Of a DNA stretch of 64,000 bases, positions 35,716-44,897 are shown one piece after another. A model generated the notes under the pieces. The model ran no database searches. It worked only from the letters and a program-made list of their open reading frames with translations, and was not told where the DNA came from. The DNA is taken from positions 1 through 64,000 of the forward strand of contig JAQBNH010000002.1 in the NCBI GenBank assembly GCA_028288705.1, in the 5' to 3' direction. Position 1 is the stretch's first letter; every line of letters starts with the position of its first letter. Origin of the DNA: Ferruginibacter sp. (GTDB lineage Bacteria; Bacteroidota; Bacteroidia; Chitinophagales; Chitinophagaceae). The translations under genes and the position numbers were made by a program.

Positions 35716-36171
35716 ATGAAAAAAATAATTTTAACTCTACTGTTGACTCCCGTCTCCTACTTTTTGTTTGCCCAGTTTGTGGCAAAAGCTGAGATAAAGG
35801 GAAAGGTAGAAGGCATCTGCGATCAAAAAAATGTGTACGCATTGTTTGAAATGTTTGCTGATCAAAAGCAGGCTGTATGCGCTATAACAGCGCCTGAAAT
35901 TGAAAAGATGCTGAATGATAGTGTCCTGTTCTTAAAAGACAACCGGGGTTATACCGATAAAGGTATGGTTAGCCTGATCATCAATTGTAAAGGCGAACTG
36001 GTGAAATGTGAAATTGATAACAAAACTAAAACTCCGCTGCTCGATGAGCAGATTGTACATGTTTTAAAAACACTAACATCCTGGAAAGCGGGAAAGTTAA
36101 AGGGTAAAAGTGTCGACAGTTTAAGGCTCTGGAGTTTTGACATTGCTGATGGAAAAATATCCCTGAAATAA
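35716..36171 (+). CDS. Secreted TonB-C-terminal-like protein
   Basis: 151 residues with a signal peptide (MKKIILTLLLTPVSYFLFAQ). The C-terminal half (GMVSLIINCKGELVKCEI, LDEQIVHVLKTLTSWKAG) resembles the TonB C-terminal fold seen in many Bacteroidota energy-transducer-like proteins. It has no membrane anchor or Pro-rich spacer, so it is not a working TonB. Function unknown. Confidence 0.62.
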   Translation: MKKIILTLLLTPVSYFLFAQFVAKAEIKGKVEGICDQKNVYALFEMFADQKQAVCAITAPEIEKMLNDSVLFLKDNRGYTDKGMVSLIINCKGELVKCEIDNKTKTPLLDEQIVHVLKTLTSWKAGKLKGKSVDSLRLWSFDIADGKISLK

Positions 36172-36504
36172 CGCACTGGCTCGGGTGTTTCCCACTCCTT
36201 TCCCATGCCAACCACAAGTGATCTTTAAAAACACTTGCAACAGTAACGCCATGTGGTTAAAATGGAAAATGGCGTAAGCCAGTCACAGACTGGCACCTTG
36301 AAAAGGCACCAGTGATCTTTCAGAACACTGGTGCCAGAAGAGTTCTTCTCCTTACATTCACGAAATAACCTCCTACCAGCCCGCGATTTTGCACGTTGCA
36401 AAAGCCACTGTATTGCATTCGTCAGAATACAACGGTCACTTTGCAAAACGAGCTGAGGAAAACACGTTGACCCGGAACCAACATATTTATACCGATAACA
36501 ATTT
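36172..36504. other. Spacer with R5, R4 and a duplicated gene end
   Basis: No gene. GCACTGGCTCGGGTGTTTCC (from 36174) is an R5 motif, also at 41638 and 45899. An R4 unit follows at 36211-36336. Bases 36345-36376 duplicate the last codons and stop of the methyltransferase gene (33980-34011). Confidence 0.6.
36211..36336 (+). repeat. R4 repeat, long form with two flanking hairpins
   Basis: CACAAGTG...CACTTG, then AACGCCATGTGGTTAAAATG, the central AAGCCAGTCACAGACTGGC, and CACCAGTG...CACTGGTG. The whole 125-bp unit recurs at 41912-42035. The outer hairpins share the loop ATCTTTCAGAA. Confidence 0.75.
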
Positions 36505-37392
36505 ATGAAAGGATTAAAGACGAAGTTACAACTCATCTATTGGCCATTTATAATTGTCAGCCTAAGTTTCATTGTATGCTACAGCCTGCTTAGTTGGGTC
36601 CTGTTTATCAAAAACGACTTCTTCAAAGTGAAGGAAGACGTCGTTCATACCTGGATGCCGCTGGGGTTGGCAGGCATACCGGTAATAATCTGGTTACGTT
36701 CAAGAATAAACCTGCTTCATTTTAAAAGGGAGAACGCCGCGTTTTTATACCAGCTTATTGCTGCACTCGCGATGGCCTGGCCGACTGTTGTTGCTCTATC
36801 TTATCTTGAAACTGCAACAGGGAGACTCACGAGGATCGGGAATATCAACGCGTTCGAAAAATCGCCTAAAACAAAATACTACGCAATTGATAAATATTGC
36901 GTTGATAACTCGAATGCGGGCGTGCTGAAAACCGCGACTGTGAGCGGAAAATATAACCAGGATTTAGACTTTATTATCTATGCAACCCTGCCAATTTTTG
37001 AAAACATCTCGGATACGACAAAAGGCGAATGCAGTTACTGGATCGGGAAGAAATATTTCAAAACAATCAGCAACAGGGTAAGTGAGCCAGAGAAAGACAG
37101 TGAATTGAAAGCGTTTGTGAAAGCAGTGCGGGCAGAAATTGACACTACCAATTTTGAAAGATTTGTGTATTTGAAAAAAGAAGGAAACACGGAGGATCGC
37201 GACCAATTTGAGAAGTCCACGGTCAAGAGCGAGTTGGTTCATTATAAGGATCCCACAATATTCACAGCAATCAACGCACCCTTTGAAAACAGGAATGACG
37301 GTAAATTCGGGTGGATTTTTAAAGCTCTGTGGATTGGTTGCCTGCTGTTTTTTATTTTACTCATCATTACACCGCTGCAGGAGACTGTTTAA
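36505..37392 (+). pseudogene. Paralog of the rhomboid N-terminal half, rhomboid domain lost
   Basis: 295 residues that follow the first 300 residues of the protein at 9604 block by block: two early membrane segments, WLRSRINLLHFKREN (versus WLRQRFRVLTFKKEE), TATGRLT, SGKYNQDLDFIIY (versus SGKYNQDLNFDIF), and a final segment before ITPLQETV (versus PGFSETERQ). Reading then stops. In the +1 frame NRFLMLK mimics the QRFLLGK that should come next, so a frameshift near 37388 probably ended the gene, and the rhomboid core is gone. Could still be made as a membrane protein. Confidence 0.65.
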
Positions 37393-37458
37393 CAGATTCC
37401 TGATGTTGAAAATTGCCCAACCCTCTGTTAAAGCGTTTCACCGAATCGTCGCATAGCC

Positions 37459-38016
37459 TTACCCTTTCTTCACATATTTAGTCAGGATCACGATCGTCTG
37501 GTCGTTGATCTTCCCTTCTATTTGTTCGGTGTTATCCGGCACCACCCGGATCCTTTTTACCACAGTGCCTTTCGCTGCCGTGAAGCTTGTTCCTTTCACG
37601 TTTAGTCCCTGCGTGAGTACAACGGTATCGCCGTTTTCAAGAACGGTTCCATAAGCGTCTTTGTGCAGATCCGGCAAATCATAAATACTCATCGCCCATT
37701 GCACAATATTTTCGTCGGGTTCCATAGCATCCAACACGCCCGCCGCCCAGTCCTGCTCTTTACACAAATGCAGCAAACGATAACTCAAAGCCTGTACTGC
37801 CGGTTCGGGGCTCCAGATGCTGCCCTCCAGGCATCGCCAATAATCGCCTGCCTGCTTTTGTTCGATAGCCCTTAAGCAAGTCGTACAAAGAGCAACCTGG
37901 TTGTCGATGCTATCGCCCGGCTTCGGACTAACCGTATAAGCCTCCGTTGAAGCCAGGTTGTTGCATAATTCGCAAATCCCCTTGTTGCGTTCCCTAAGTT
38001 TTTCGTTGATGGCCAT
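37459..38016 (-). CDS. phnA: PhnA/YjdM-family zinc-ribbon protein
   Basis: 185 residues. An N-terminal zinc ribbon (C15-x2-C18 in GICELCNN; C44-x2-C47 in ALCTTC) is followed by a helical segment, then the conserved C-terminal PhnA domain: DAYGTVLENGDTVVLTQGLN, VKGTSFTAAKGTVVKRIRVV, QTIVILTKYVKK. Despite the name, the family's link to alkylphosphonate use is weak; E. coli YjdM has no proven role there. Cytosolic. It is monocistronic and opposite to its neighbours. Confidence 0.92.
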   Translation of the reverse strand: MAINEKLRERNKGICELCNNLASTEAYTVSPKPGDSIDNQVALCTTCLRAIEQKQAGDYWRCLEGSIWSPEPAVQALSYRLLHLCKEQDWAAGVLDAMEPDENIVQWAMSIYDLPDLHKDAYGTVLENGDTVVLTQGLNVKGTSFTAAKGTVVKRIRVVPDNTEQIEGKINDQTIVILTKYVKKG

Positions 38017-38057
38017 GCTGGTGGTTTAAAGTGAGCAAAAGTACTGTTTAACCGATC

Positions 38058-38097
38058 GAATAGTTTATTAGTTGAATAGTTTATTAGTGCAATAGTT
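38058..38097. repeat. Tandem repeat of 8 bp, five units
   Basis: GAATAGTT-TATTAGTT-GAATAGTT-TATTAGTG-CAATAGTT. The same 8-bp repeat, again five units, occurs at 48543-48582. It lies just upstream of the phnA-like gene. Confidence 0.7.
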
Positions 38098-38320
38098 CTT
38101 TCTGTATGGAAATCAGTAATCAGGAGTTGGTTGTCATGACGGCGCTCTGTTGCAAGTAAGAAAACGCGCTGGCAACATTCACCCGGTACCCTAAAAAGAA
38201 TGGCAGTACCTCTTACCAAAATAACAGCCAGTTTATGGCTAACTTTCAGCATCAGTTCAACTGATCGGTCGATCGGTTATACAGCTGAACTTACGTGCGC
38301 CATTTACATAAATTATCATC

Positions 38321-38710
38321 ATGGAAACAACAGGCAACCTAACATTCTTTGCACCTGAATTACATGTGCCTAACGGAACGATGCAAATTGATTTTTACCA
38401 CCGCATGGGTGCGAAGGAAAATTTTTGTTTCAGGAACGATGACGGGAGCATTCATGTGGCTGAACTGGATATCGACGGTGCGATCTTTCATATCCACGAA
38501 ACGATGCGTGATGCGTTGGAACCGAACAGTGCGGGAGGCGTAACGGCCGTCATTGGTTTGTTCGTTCCGGATGTAAAAGCATTTATGCAGCAGGCCATCC
38601 TGGCGGGGGCGGCAGAGATTAATCCGGTCACCGACCACGAATATGGTTACCGGCAAGGGATGGTCAAAGATCCGTTCGGGCATTACTGGCAGGTACAGAA
38701 AAAGATTTGA
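38321..38710 (+). CDS. VOC-family (glyoxalase/PhnB-like) protein
   Basis: 129 residues, cytosolic. FFAPELHVPNGTMQIDFYHR, a middle AELDIDGAIFHIHE, and the end YGYRQGMVKDPFGHYWQVQK fit the PhnB-like branch of the vicinal-oxygen-chelate fold, with DPFGHxW as the signature. Usual metal ligands are partly kept (H and E near 55-66). Substrate unknown. Confidence 0.85.
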   Translation: METTGNLTFFAPELHVPNGTMQIDFYHRMGAKENFCFRNDDGSIHVAELDIDGAIFHIHETMRDALEPNSAGGVTAVIGLFVPDVKAFMQQAILAGAAEINPVTDHEYGYRQGMVKDPFGHYWQVQKKI

Positions 38711-38895
38711 GTAGCGGCCTGCGAGTGCAGTATGGTCATCAGAAAACAGCAACTACGAGAGTCAATTCTCCCCTAACCAATAGGTATAAAGGCAGTTTGG
38801 TAAATTGCCTGAAGTTGACGTTCTTTAATGATCAGCCGGTCGTATATGCTGAAACCAAATATACTGACTGATAATTTGAATAATTACTGTGCACT

Positions 38896-39492
38896 ATGAA
38901 AACCCTTACAAGGACAATCCTGTTACTTTTTCCTCTTTTCTTTTTTCAATCTTCATTTGCGCAGTCACCTGGCAGGCTGTACAATTTTGAAGAGATCGGC
39001 TGGACAATCAACCTCCCTTATGAATTTAAGATGATCGACTCGGTAGAGAACGAGCGAAAAATGAACCGTGGTAAAAAACACATTGAGGATGCCAATGGTA
39101 TTATCGCAGAAATTTCTGACACCAAAACATTAATCAGCGCTACAAAAAATACGTACAATTATTTTAATGCAACCCTTACTCCCTTCAATCCCGCCACAGA
39201 CGGTGACTTTAGAAAGGTTGAGAAGACTGTGAGAGATTTGATGTATAAAACGATTGTCCAAAGAATGCCAGACGCAACAATCGATTCTTCGACAACAACC
39301 ATTTTACTGGACGGGCTGGCTTTCGCTAAATTTGGGATAACTGTTTCAATAAAGGACAAATTTACTATACACATGCTTCTCCTAACCAAATTGTATCGCG
39401 GCTACGACTTTGGTATTAGTTATTTGTATTTAGATGAAGAAACTAAATCCCAGATTGAGGGGATGTTAAGTCGAAGTCAATTTGCTAAATAA
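38896..39492 (+). CDS. Hypothetical secreted protein
   Basis: 198 residues with a signal peptide (MKTLTRTILLLFPLFFFQSSFAQ). The mature part has EEIGWTINLPYEFKMIDSVE then DANGIIAEISDTKTLISATK and a long helical/beta alternation. The opening resembles PsbP/DUF-type exported proteins, but no firm family. It is 67 bp upstream of another secreted protein gene. Confidence 0.66.
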   Translation: MKTLTRTILLLFPLFFFQSSFAQSPGRLYNFEEIGWTINLPYEFKMIDSVENERKMNRGKKHIEDANGIIAEISDTKTLISATKNTYNYFNATLTPFNPATDGDFRKVEKTVRDLMYKTIVQRMPDATIDSSTTTILLDGLAFAKFGITVSIKDKFTIHMLLLTKLYRGYDFGISYLYLDEETKSQIEGMLSRSQFAK

Positions 39493-39559
39493 ACCTGTGC
39501 AAGATGAAAAGGCTTTTTGAGTTCGGGTATCACGTTCTGTTTGTTCAAAAAAACATTCT

Positions 39560-40222
39560 ATGAGAATACTAATTTTATTTATCGGCTTGCTATGCTTTAA
39601 CTTTTCGGCGCGGTCGCAAAGTAGTTTGATCTCAGATTCACTTCTTTTGGAGACCTGCAGATCACTCGCCAATAATGCCCATTCCAGTGATACAGAGAAG
39701 ATAGATGCGGCTTTTAATTTGCATCTGTTTCCGGTTCTTAAGGGCCTGAATGATTCTCTTATTTCCGTTACCCTAAAATATATTGATATTCGTTTGCAAA
39801 AACTTTGTCCGGAGTTTAAAAAGTACCTTGATGAACTCAACCCGCCAAAAGATGACTGGACGCCGGTACAAGTCAGGCCTGAAAGTAAAATGGACAAGAA
39901 CTCCGCACGCGAATTTCTTTTACATAAGCGCTATTATTACTTCGATCAGGATATGGATACGGTTAACCTTTCTTTATCCCATTCCTACTGGGTCGATCAT
40001 TTTAAAAACGGAACGTATTCAAAATTACTATTCAAGTGGACTGGCAATACAACCTTTGAAATTTCTTTCGTTGAAAGCAATAACGAGATAAGAAAGAACC
40101 TGAGCAAACCCGGTGAGCGATATATCTACGAACTGATCGAAAAGTTCCCGGACTATTATCTCGTTTACCTGCATATGCCGGAATTAAAGGTCTTTGGTAC
40201 GTTTAGAATTTACTATGATTAA
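39560..40222 (+). CDS. Hypothetical secreted protein
   Basis: 220 residues with a signal peptide (MRILILFIGLLCFNFSARSQ). Helical N-terminal half; the C-terminal half is beta-rich (SHSYWVDHFKNGTYSKLLFK, TFEISFVESNNEIRKNLSKP). No family recognised. It is followed after 27 bp by a membrane protein gene, so these are probably one operon. Confidence 0.66.
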   Translation: MRILILFIGLLCFNFSARSQSSLISDSLLLETCRSLANNAHSSDTEKIDAAFNLHLFPVLKGLNDSLISVTLKYIDIRLQKLCPEFKKYLDELNPPKDDWTPVQVRPESKMDKNSAREFLLHKRYYYFDQDMDTVNLSLSHSYWVDHFKNGTYSKLLFKWTGNTTFEISFVESNNEIRKNLSKPGERYIYELIEKFPDYYLVYLHMPELKVFGTFRIYYD

Positions 40223-40249
40223 TTTGCCGGTATAACCTCCGCATATACT

Positions 40250-40792
40250 ATGCCCTCTGAATATTTTACTCATAAACCAAACTGGCGCCAGATCCTTATT
40301 CACTCGCTGGCAACAGCATGCCTGGTCTTCGCTGCAGAGACATTCTTCCAGCTTTCGAACCTGCAACTGATCAACATCTTCAGGCAATCTACGAAAGAAA
40401 ATATCATGCAAAATTTTACTGATAGTGGCATGACGGCGATCGACTTTGTCTGGTTCCAGGGCGGTACCGCGTTAACCGCGATGAGCAGTTTTATTGTCAT
40501 CTTCATCAGTTTTGTATTCCTTTGCCGGCGGAGAAAATGGTCGTGGGTAAATTCAATGTTGGCGGTCCTGATCACTTTCATAACTTTCCGGAATACGCAC
40601 GAAACAGGAGATTTAGTCAGGCGGTACTTTTGGTATAGCAGGGACCATTTCTTAAGCAGCATTCCAGATTTGGTTACAACGGCTTCCATATTTCTTTGCA
40701 TCGGGCTATGGTTGATGCTTTCCAAACCTATCGCGGTATTTATTGAAACCGGTGGTTGGAAACCTCCGCGGCCGGACAGAATCCTGTATTAA
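40250..40792 (+). CDS. Membrane protein, four segments
   Basis: 180 residues. Hydrophobic segments at about 16-31, 78-93, 99-115 and 144-160 (LATACLVFAAETFFQL, AMSSFIVIFISFVFL, SMLAVLITFITF, ATASIFLCIGLWLML-like). A basic link (CRRRKW) lies between the second and third. No family recognised. Confidence 0.65.
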   Translation: MPSEYFTHKPNWRQILIHSLATACLVFAAETFFQLSNLQLINIFRQSTKENIMQNFTDSGMTAIDFVWFQGGTALTAMSSFIVIFISFVFLCRRRKWSWVNSMLAVLITFITFRNTHETGDLVRRYFWYSRDHFLSSIPDLVTTASIFLCIGLWLMLSKPIAVFIETGGWKPPRPDRILY

Positions 40793-40887
40793 GTTTTTTG
40801 CACGAGCAGCATGTATATTCAAAACATCTTTTTCCATACTGGCGCGAAGCGTTCCATGCTCCTTTTCCAAATGATAGAAACGCCAAT

Positions 40888-40939
40888 GGGAATCGCTCGT
40901 GACGCTACAAGGCAGCCAGTCTGTGACTGGGTTATCAAT
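40888..40939 (+). repeat. R4 repeat, short form
   Basis: AATCGCTCGTGACGCTACAAGG then CAGCCAGTCTGTGACTGGGTT, with a perfect CCAGTC/GACTGG stem. It shares CGTGACGCTACAAGGCA with 41692-41737. Confidence 0.75.
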
Positions 40940-41023
40940 AGACGAAATTTCGCAAGGCGAACGTTAACTGCAATTTTAATTCAGCACCATTACAATAGGG
41001 ACATTTTTTAGATTTTTGTGTAA

Positions 41024-41040
41024 TTACCAAAATTTGGTAA
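41024..41040. promoter_or_regulatory. Palindromic operator candidate for the parDE operon
   Basis: TTACCAAA-A-TTTGGTAA, perfect 8-bp arms around one base, 19 bp before the antitoxin start. ParD-type antitoxins repress their own operon by binding such palindromes; this is the likely site. Confidence 0.7.
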
Positions 41041-41058
41041 CTTTATAAAAACAATTTT

Positions 41059-41310
41059 ATGGGAAGAAATACCTCTGTGGCATTAGGTGATTATTTTGAA
41101 AACTTTGTGGACGATAAGGTTTCAGCCGGAAGATTTAAAAATGCCAGTGAAGTCATTCGCGCCGGCCTTCGGTTGCTTGAGGAAGAGGAAAGTAAAATTA
41201 TTGCTTTAAGAAACGCAATTCAGGAAGGTATAAATAGCGGCACAGCTAAAAATTTTGATCCGAAAAAACATTTGGAAAAACTAAAATCAGCCAGGGGAAA
41301 AAATGGCTGA
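41059..41310 (+). CDS. parD: ParD-family antitoxin
   Basis: 83 residues. The N-terminal ribbon-helix-helix is clear: NTSVALGDYFENFVDDKVSA and GRFKNASEVIRAGLRLLEEE, the hallmark of ParD/CC2985-type antitoxins. The C-terminal part (NSGTAKNFDPKKHLEKLKS) is the toxin-binding tail. It should neutralise ParE and repress the operon. Its stop overlaps the toxin start by 8 bp. Confidence 0.93.
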   Translation: MGRNTSVALGDYFENFVDDKVSAGRFKNASEVIRAGLRLLEEEESKIIALRNAIQEGINSGTAKNFDPKKHLEKLKSARGKNG

Positions 41311-41602
41311 TTATATTTTCTCAAAGAAAGCAGTAGAAGACCTTTCCCGTATTTGGAATTATACATTCGATTCATGGTCGGAAAAGCAGGCGGATAAGTA
41401 TTATCAATTAGTTCTTGACTCGTGTGTGGAACTAGCTGCCGGAAAAGTTGCTGGTAAGCCATACCCTGAAACAGACAATGAAATTTTGGGATGTAGAATT
41501 ATGCAGCACATTATATTCTATCGGTCTAAAAATAAGGGTCAGATTGAAATTGTCAGGATACTGCATGGCAGTATGGATTTAAAAAGCAGGGTTTCCGAAT
41601 GA
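41303..41602 (+). CDS. parE: ParE-family toxin
   Basis: 99 residues. MADYIFSKKAVEDLSRIWNY, DSWSEKQADKYYQLVLDSC, GKPYPETDNEILGCRIMQHI and YRSKNKGQIEIVRILHGSMD are the conserved blocks of the RelE/ParE fold. ParE toxins usually inhibit DNA gyrase. The gene overlaps parD by 8 bp, so both are translated together. The system probably stabilises the accessory tract. Confidence 0.93.
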   Translation: MADYIFSKKAVEDLSRIWNYTFDSWSEKQADKYYQLVLDSCVELAAGKVAGKPYPETDNEILGCRIMQHIIFYRSKNKGQIEIVRILHGSMDLKSRVSE

Positions 41603-41691
41603 CACTACAGTTAACATTAGTGTTTCCGGGAAAACGCACTGGCGCAGGTACTCCCCGCTCCTTTCTCAAATTTTAGAAACACTAACGGGGA

Positions 41692-41737
41692 TCACCCGTG
41701 ACGCTACAAGGCACTAAGGCTGTGACGGGGTTTTGTA
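41692..41737 (+). repeat. R4 repeat, short form, degenerate
   Basis: ACGGGGATCACCCGTGACGC then TACAAGGCACTAAGGCTGTGACGGGG. Stem mostly lost, flanks conserved with the copy at 40888. Confidence 0.6.
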
Positions 41738-41826
41738 AAATGAAATTCCGCTCCGCTGTTCAGAGATGTTGATTGAAATCAGGAACAAACGATTTAGGCG
41801 GGAACGACCGGGGTCTCAGAAAGCTG

Positions 41827-41897
41827 CCGGACTGTGTCTGGATAACTTCATCTGATATTGAATAACTGCGATGAGGATCGAACCGGACACAGTCCGG
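41827..41897 (-). repeat. R6 repeat, inverted palindromic relative
   Basis: CCGGACTGTGTC (41827-41838) pairs with GACACAGTCCGG (41886-41897), extended inward by TGG/CCG to 15 bp with one G-T pair. Its reverse complement (CCGGTTCGATCCTCATC...) aligns with R6 at 27153 and 29106, whose own arms have drifted. Confidence 0.75.
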
Positions 41898-41911
41898 GAA
41901 ATTTACATACC

Positions 41912-42035
41912 ACAAGTGGTCTTTCAGAACACTTGCGGCAGTAACGCCATGTGGTTAAAACGGAAATGGCTTAAGCCAGTCACAGACTGGCGCCTTCAAA
42001 AGGCAGCAGTGATTTTTCAGAACACGGGCGCCAGA
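41912..42035 (+). repeat. R4 repeat, long form, copy 2
   Basis: ACAAGTGGTCTTTCAGAACACTTG, AACGCCATGTGGTTAAAACG, AAGCCAGTCACAGACTGGCG, then the CAGCAGTG...GGCGCC end. It matches 36211-36336 along its length. Confidence 0.78.
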
Positions 42036-42098
42036 GGAGATACAAAATTTGCTATCCTCAGAATTGGCGATTAAATCTTTATAATTATCATTGCAAAT

Positions 42099-42674
42099 AT
42101 GACAGAAACAAACAACATCTCCATCGAATTAAGCAAAGCAAAACTTACAAAGCTGTTGGTTTTCAGTATCATTTTTTTTTCTGTCGGGCTCTGGATGATA
42201 GTGTCAAATCCACAGACAAATAATTCTTTTTTTAATGACCCGCTTGTAAAGGGATTCGCTTCCTACGGTGCTGTCATCATGGGCGCATTAGGAACCTTTT
42301 TCTTTACCAAAAAACTGTTCGACAAGAAGCCGGGGCTTATCATCGATGAGCATGGGATCTATGAGAATACCAGCGCTTTCGCCTTCGGGCTGATCCCATG
42401 GTCAGACATTGCCTATATTGAAGAACATATCCTTCAGGTTTCCGTAGCCTCAAAACAATATTTTGTTACAGTCGCTCTTACTGATCCGGAAAAATATATC
42501 TCCCGGGAAAAAAACCTTTTAAAAAGAAAGCTGCTCAACGCTAATGCGCGGAGTTATGGTTCACCGATTCATATTTCCACGAACGGTCTAAAAACTACCC
42601 ACCAGGAATTGCTGCAATTACTAAAAAATGCATTAACGAAATACAGGCGGCATCAGGCGGAACAGTCTACATAA
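42099..42674 (+). CDS. STM3941-family membrane protein
   Basis: 191 residues. Two membrane segments near the N-terminus (KLLVFSIIFFSVGLWMIVSN and GFASYGAVIMGALGTFFFTK), then a PH-like domain: PGLIIDEHGIYENTSAFAFG, LIPWSDIAYIEEHILQ. The G-x-x-x-x-x-x-I-x-W-x-x-I block is that of STM3941-like proteins. Function unknown. Confidence 0.75.
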   Translation: MTETNNISIELSKAKLTKLLVFSIIFFSVGLWMIVSNPQTNNSFFNDPLVKGFASYGAVIMGALGTFFFTKKLFDKKPGLIIDEHGIYENTSAFAFGLIPWSDIAYIEEHILQVSVASKQYFVTVALTDPEKYISREKNLLKRKLLNANARSYGSPIHISTNGLKTTHQELLQLLKNALTKYRRHQAEQST

Positions 42675-42769
42675 CGCGAGCATGGTTAATTAATAGCTTC
42701 CCCATGACATAAACACTGGCAGATTGATTAATTTTACCTTCGTATCCCGTTCACACAACTAAAGCGATT

Positions 42770-43201
42770 ATGCCAAAAAACAAAACCGCTGAAACATCAA
42801 TAGATCCAGTGGATTTCATCGGATCATTTGTAGAAAATGACGAGAAGAAAAAAGATAGTATAGAGCTGATAAAACTGATGCGCAAATGGTCTGGCTTTGA
42901 AGCAAAAATGTGGGGGCCATCGATTATCGGATTTGGCAGCTATCATTATATTTACGCCAGCGGTCATGAGGGAGATGCCCCGCTGATCGGCTTTTCGCCG
43001 CGTAAAGCTGCGTTCTCCTTATACGTGTACTCGCCCACCCCGGACAACGAAAAGCTGCTCGAAGGCCTGGGCAAATTCAAGATTTCCAAGGCATGTATTT
43101 ACATAAAGAAATTGTCTGACATACATATCAACGTGCTGGAAAAATTATGCAAAGCGTCGATCGCATATCTCAACGAACATCATGAATGCGCCTGCAGGTA
43201 A
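42770..43201 (+). CDS. DUF1801 domain protein
   Basis: 143 residues, cytosolic. MWGPSIIGFGSYHYIYASGH, FSPRKAAFSLYVY and SKACIYIKKLSDI are the hallmark strands of DUF1801, a small fold of the YdhG type. The family's role is unsettled. The next gene is convergent. Confidence 0.88.
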   Translation: MPKNKTAETSIDPVDFIGSFVENDEKKKDSIELIKLMRKWSGFEAKMWGPSIIGFGSYHYIYASGHEGDAPLIGFSPRKAAFSLYVYSPTPDNEKLLEGLGKFKISKACIYIKKLSDIHINVLEKLCKASIAYLNEHHECACR

Positions 43202-43227
43202 CGGGCAAGCGTACTACGGATCTCTTT

Positions 43228-43599
43228 CTATTTCTTCTTGTCAGCCCACTGATCTTTCATATCTGCATAGGATTCTTTACTAACGGTGCCTGCTTTTTTT
43301 GAGCGGGTAGCGCCTTTCTTTTTTCGGGCATTGATATTGTTCACAAGGGAATTTTTTACACCGAGCTTATTCTTCTTTTTCGGCGCGCCTTTTTTCGTCG
43401 CTGATTTTTTAGCTGTGCTTTTCTTTGGCACTGATTTTTTTGTGGCGCTCTTTCTGGTTACCGGCTCTTTCCTCGTGGTTTTTTCGGGAGTGGATTTCTT
43501 CGCCGGCGTTTTCTTAGCACTGCTTTTTTTAGTCGCTGTTTTTTTAACGCTGTTTTTCTTTGTTGCTGCTTTCTTAGCGGGAGATTTTTTCGTAGCCAT
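43228..43599 (-). CDS. Lys/Ala-rich histone H1-like protein
   Basis: 123 residues, extremely basic. At least twelve short repeats of the KK-S/T-A/P-x-K type (ATKKSPAKKAATKK, SAKKTPAKKSTPEK) precede a tail (KLGVKNSLVNNINARKKKG). It resembles bacterial HC1/HC2-like or H1-like proteins that bind DNA nonspecifically. The DNA repeats may slip, so length is likely to vary between strains. Convergent with the DUF1801 gene. Confidence 0.82.
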   Translation of the reverse strand: MATKKSPAKKAATKKNSVKKTATKKSSAKKTPAKKSTPEKTTRKEPVTRKSATKKSVPKKSTAKKSATKKGAPKKKNKLGVKNSLVNNINARKKKGATRSKKAGTVSKESYADMKDQWADKKK

Positions 43600-43779
43600 A
43601 CATTTTTTTATCTAAACAAGACAAACCCCGTGCCTGCCGATATGTAGAATAAAACATCTTCCCGGCTGGCAGCTGTTTAAACAAGCGGGGAAGGAAAAGC
43701 ATATTCGGTGCAAGCTCCGGGTAAAAAATCGCACGGCGCATAGAGATATAGCGGTGCTGTTACATTTCCACAGGAATAA

Positions 43780-44844
<1,065 letters not shown>

Positions 44845-44897
44845 TGGGCGAACCCCGGATTTATCGGAAGGACGTAGTTAGCCTTTCACTTATCATA

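Larger units (their letters stand above)
41603..42098. other. Repeat-filled spacer after parDE
   Basis: No gene. In order: R5 (GCACTGGCGCAGGTACTCCC, from 41638), R4 short form (41692-41737), inverted R6 (41827-41897) and R4 long form (41912-42035). It is the densest repeat cluster outside 15-16.5 kb. Confidence 0.65.

Noticed and set aside
43286..43615. Phe-rich open frame opposite the histone-like gene
   Set aside because: It is the antisense of the Lys/Ala codons (AAG/GCC repeats) and has no other support.
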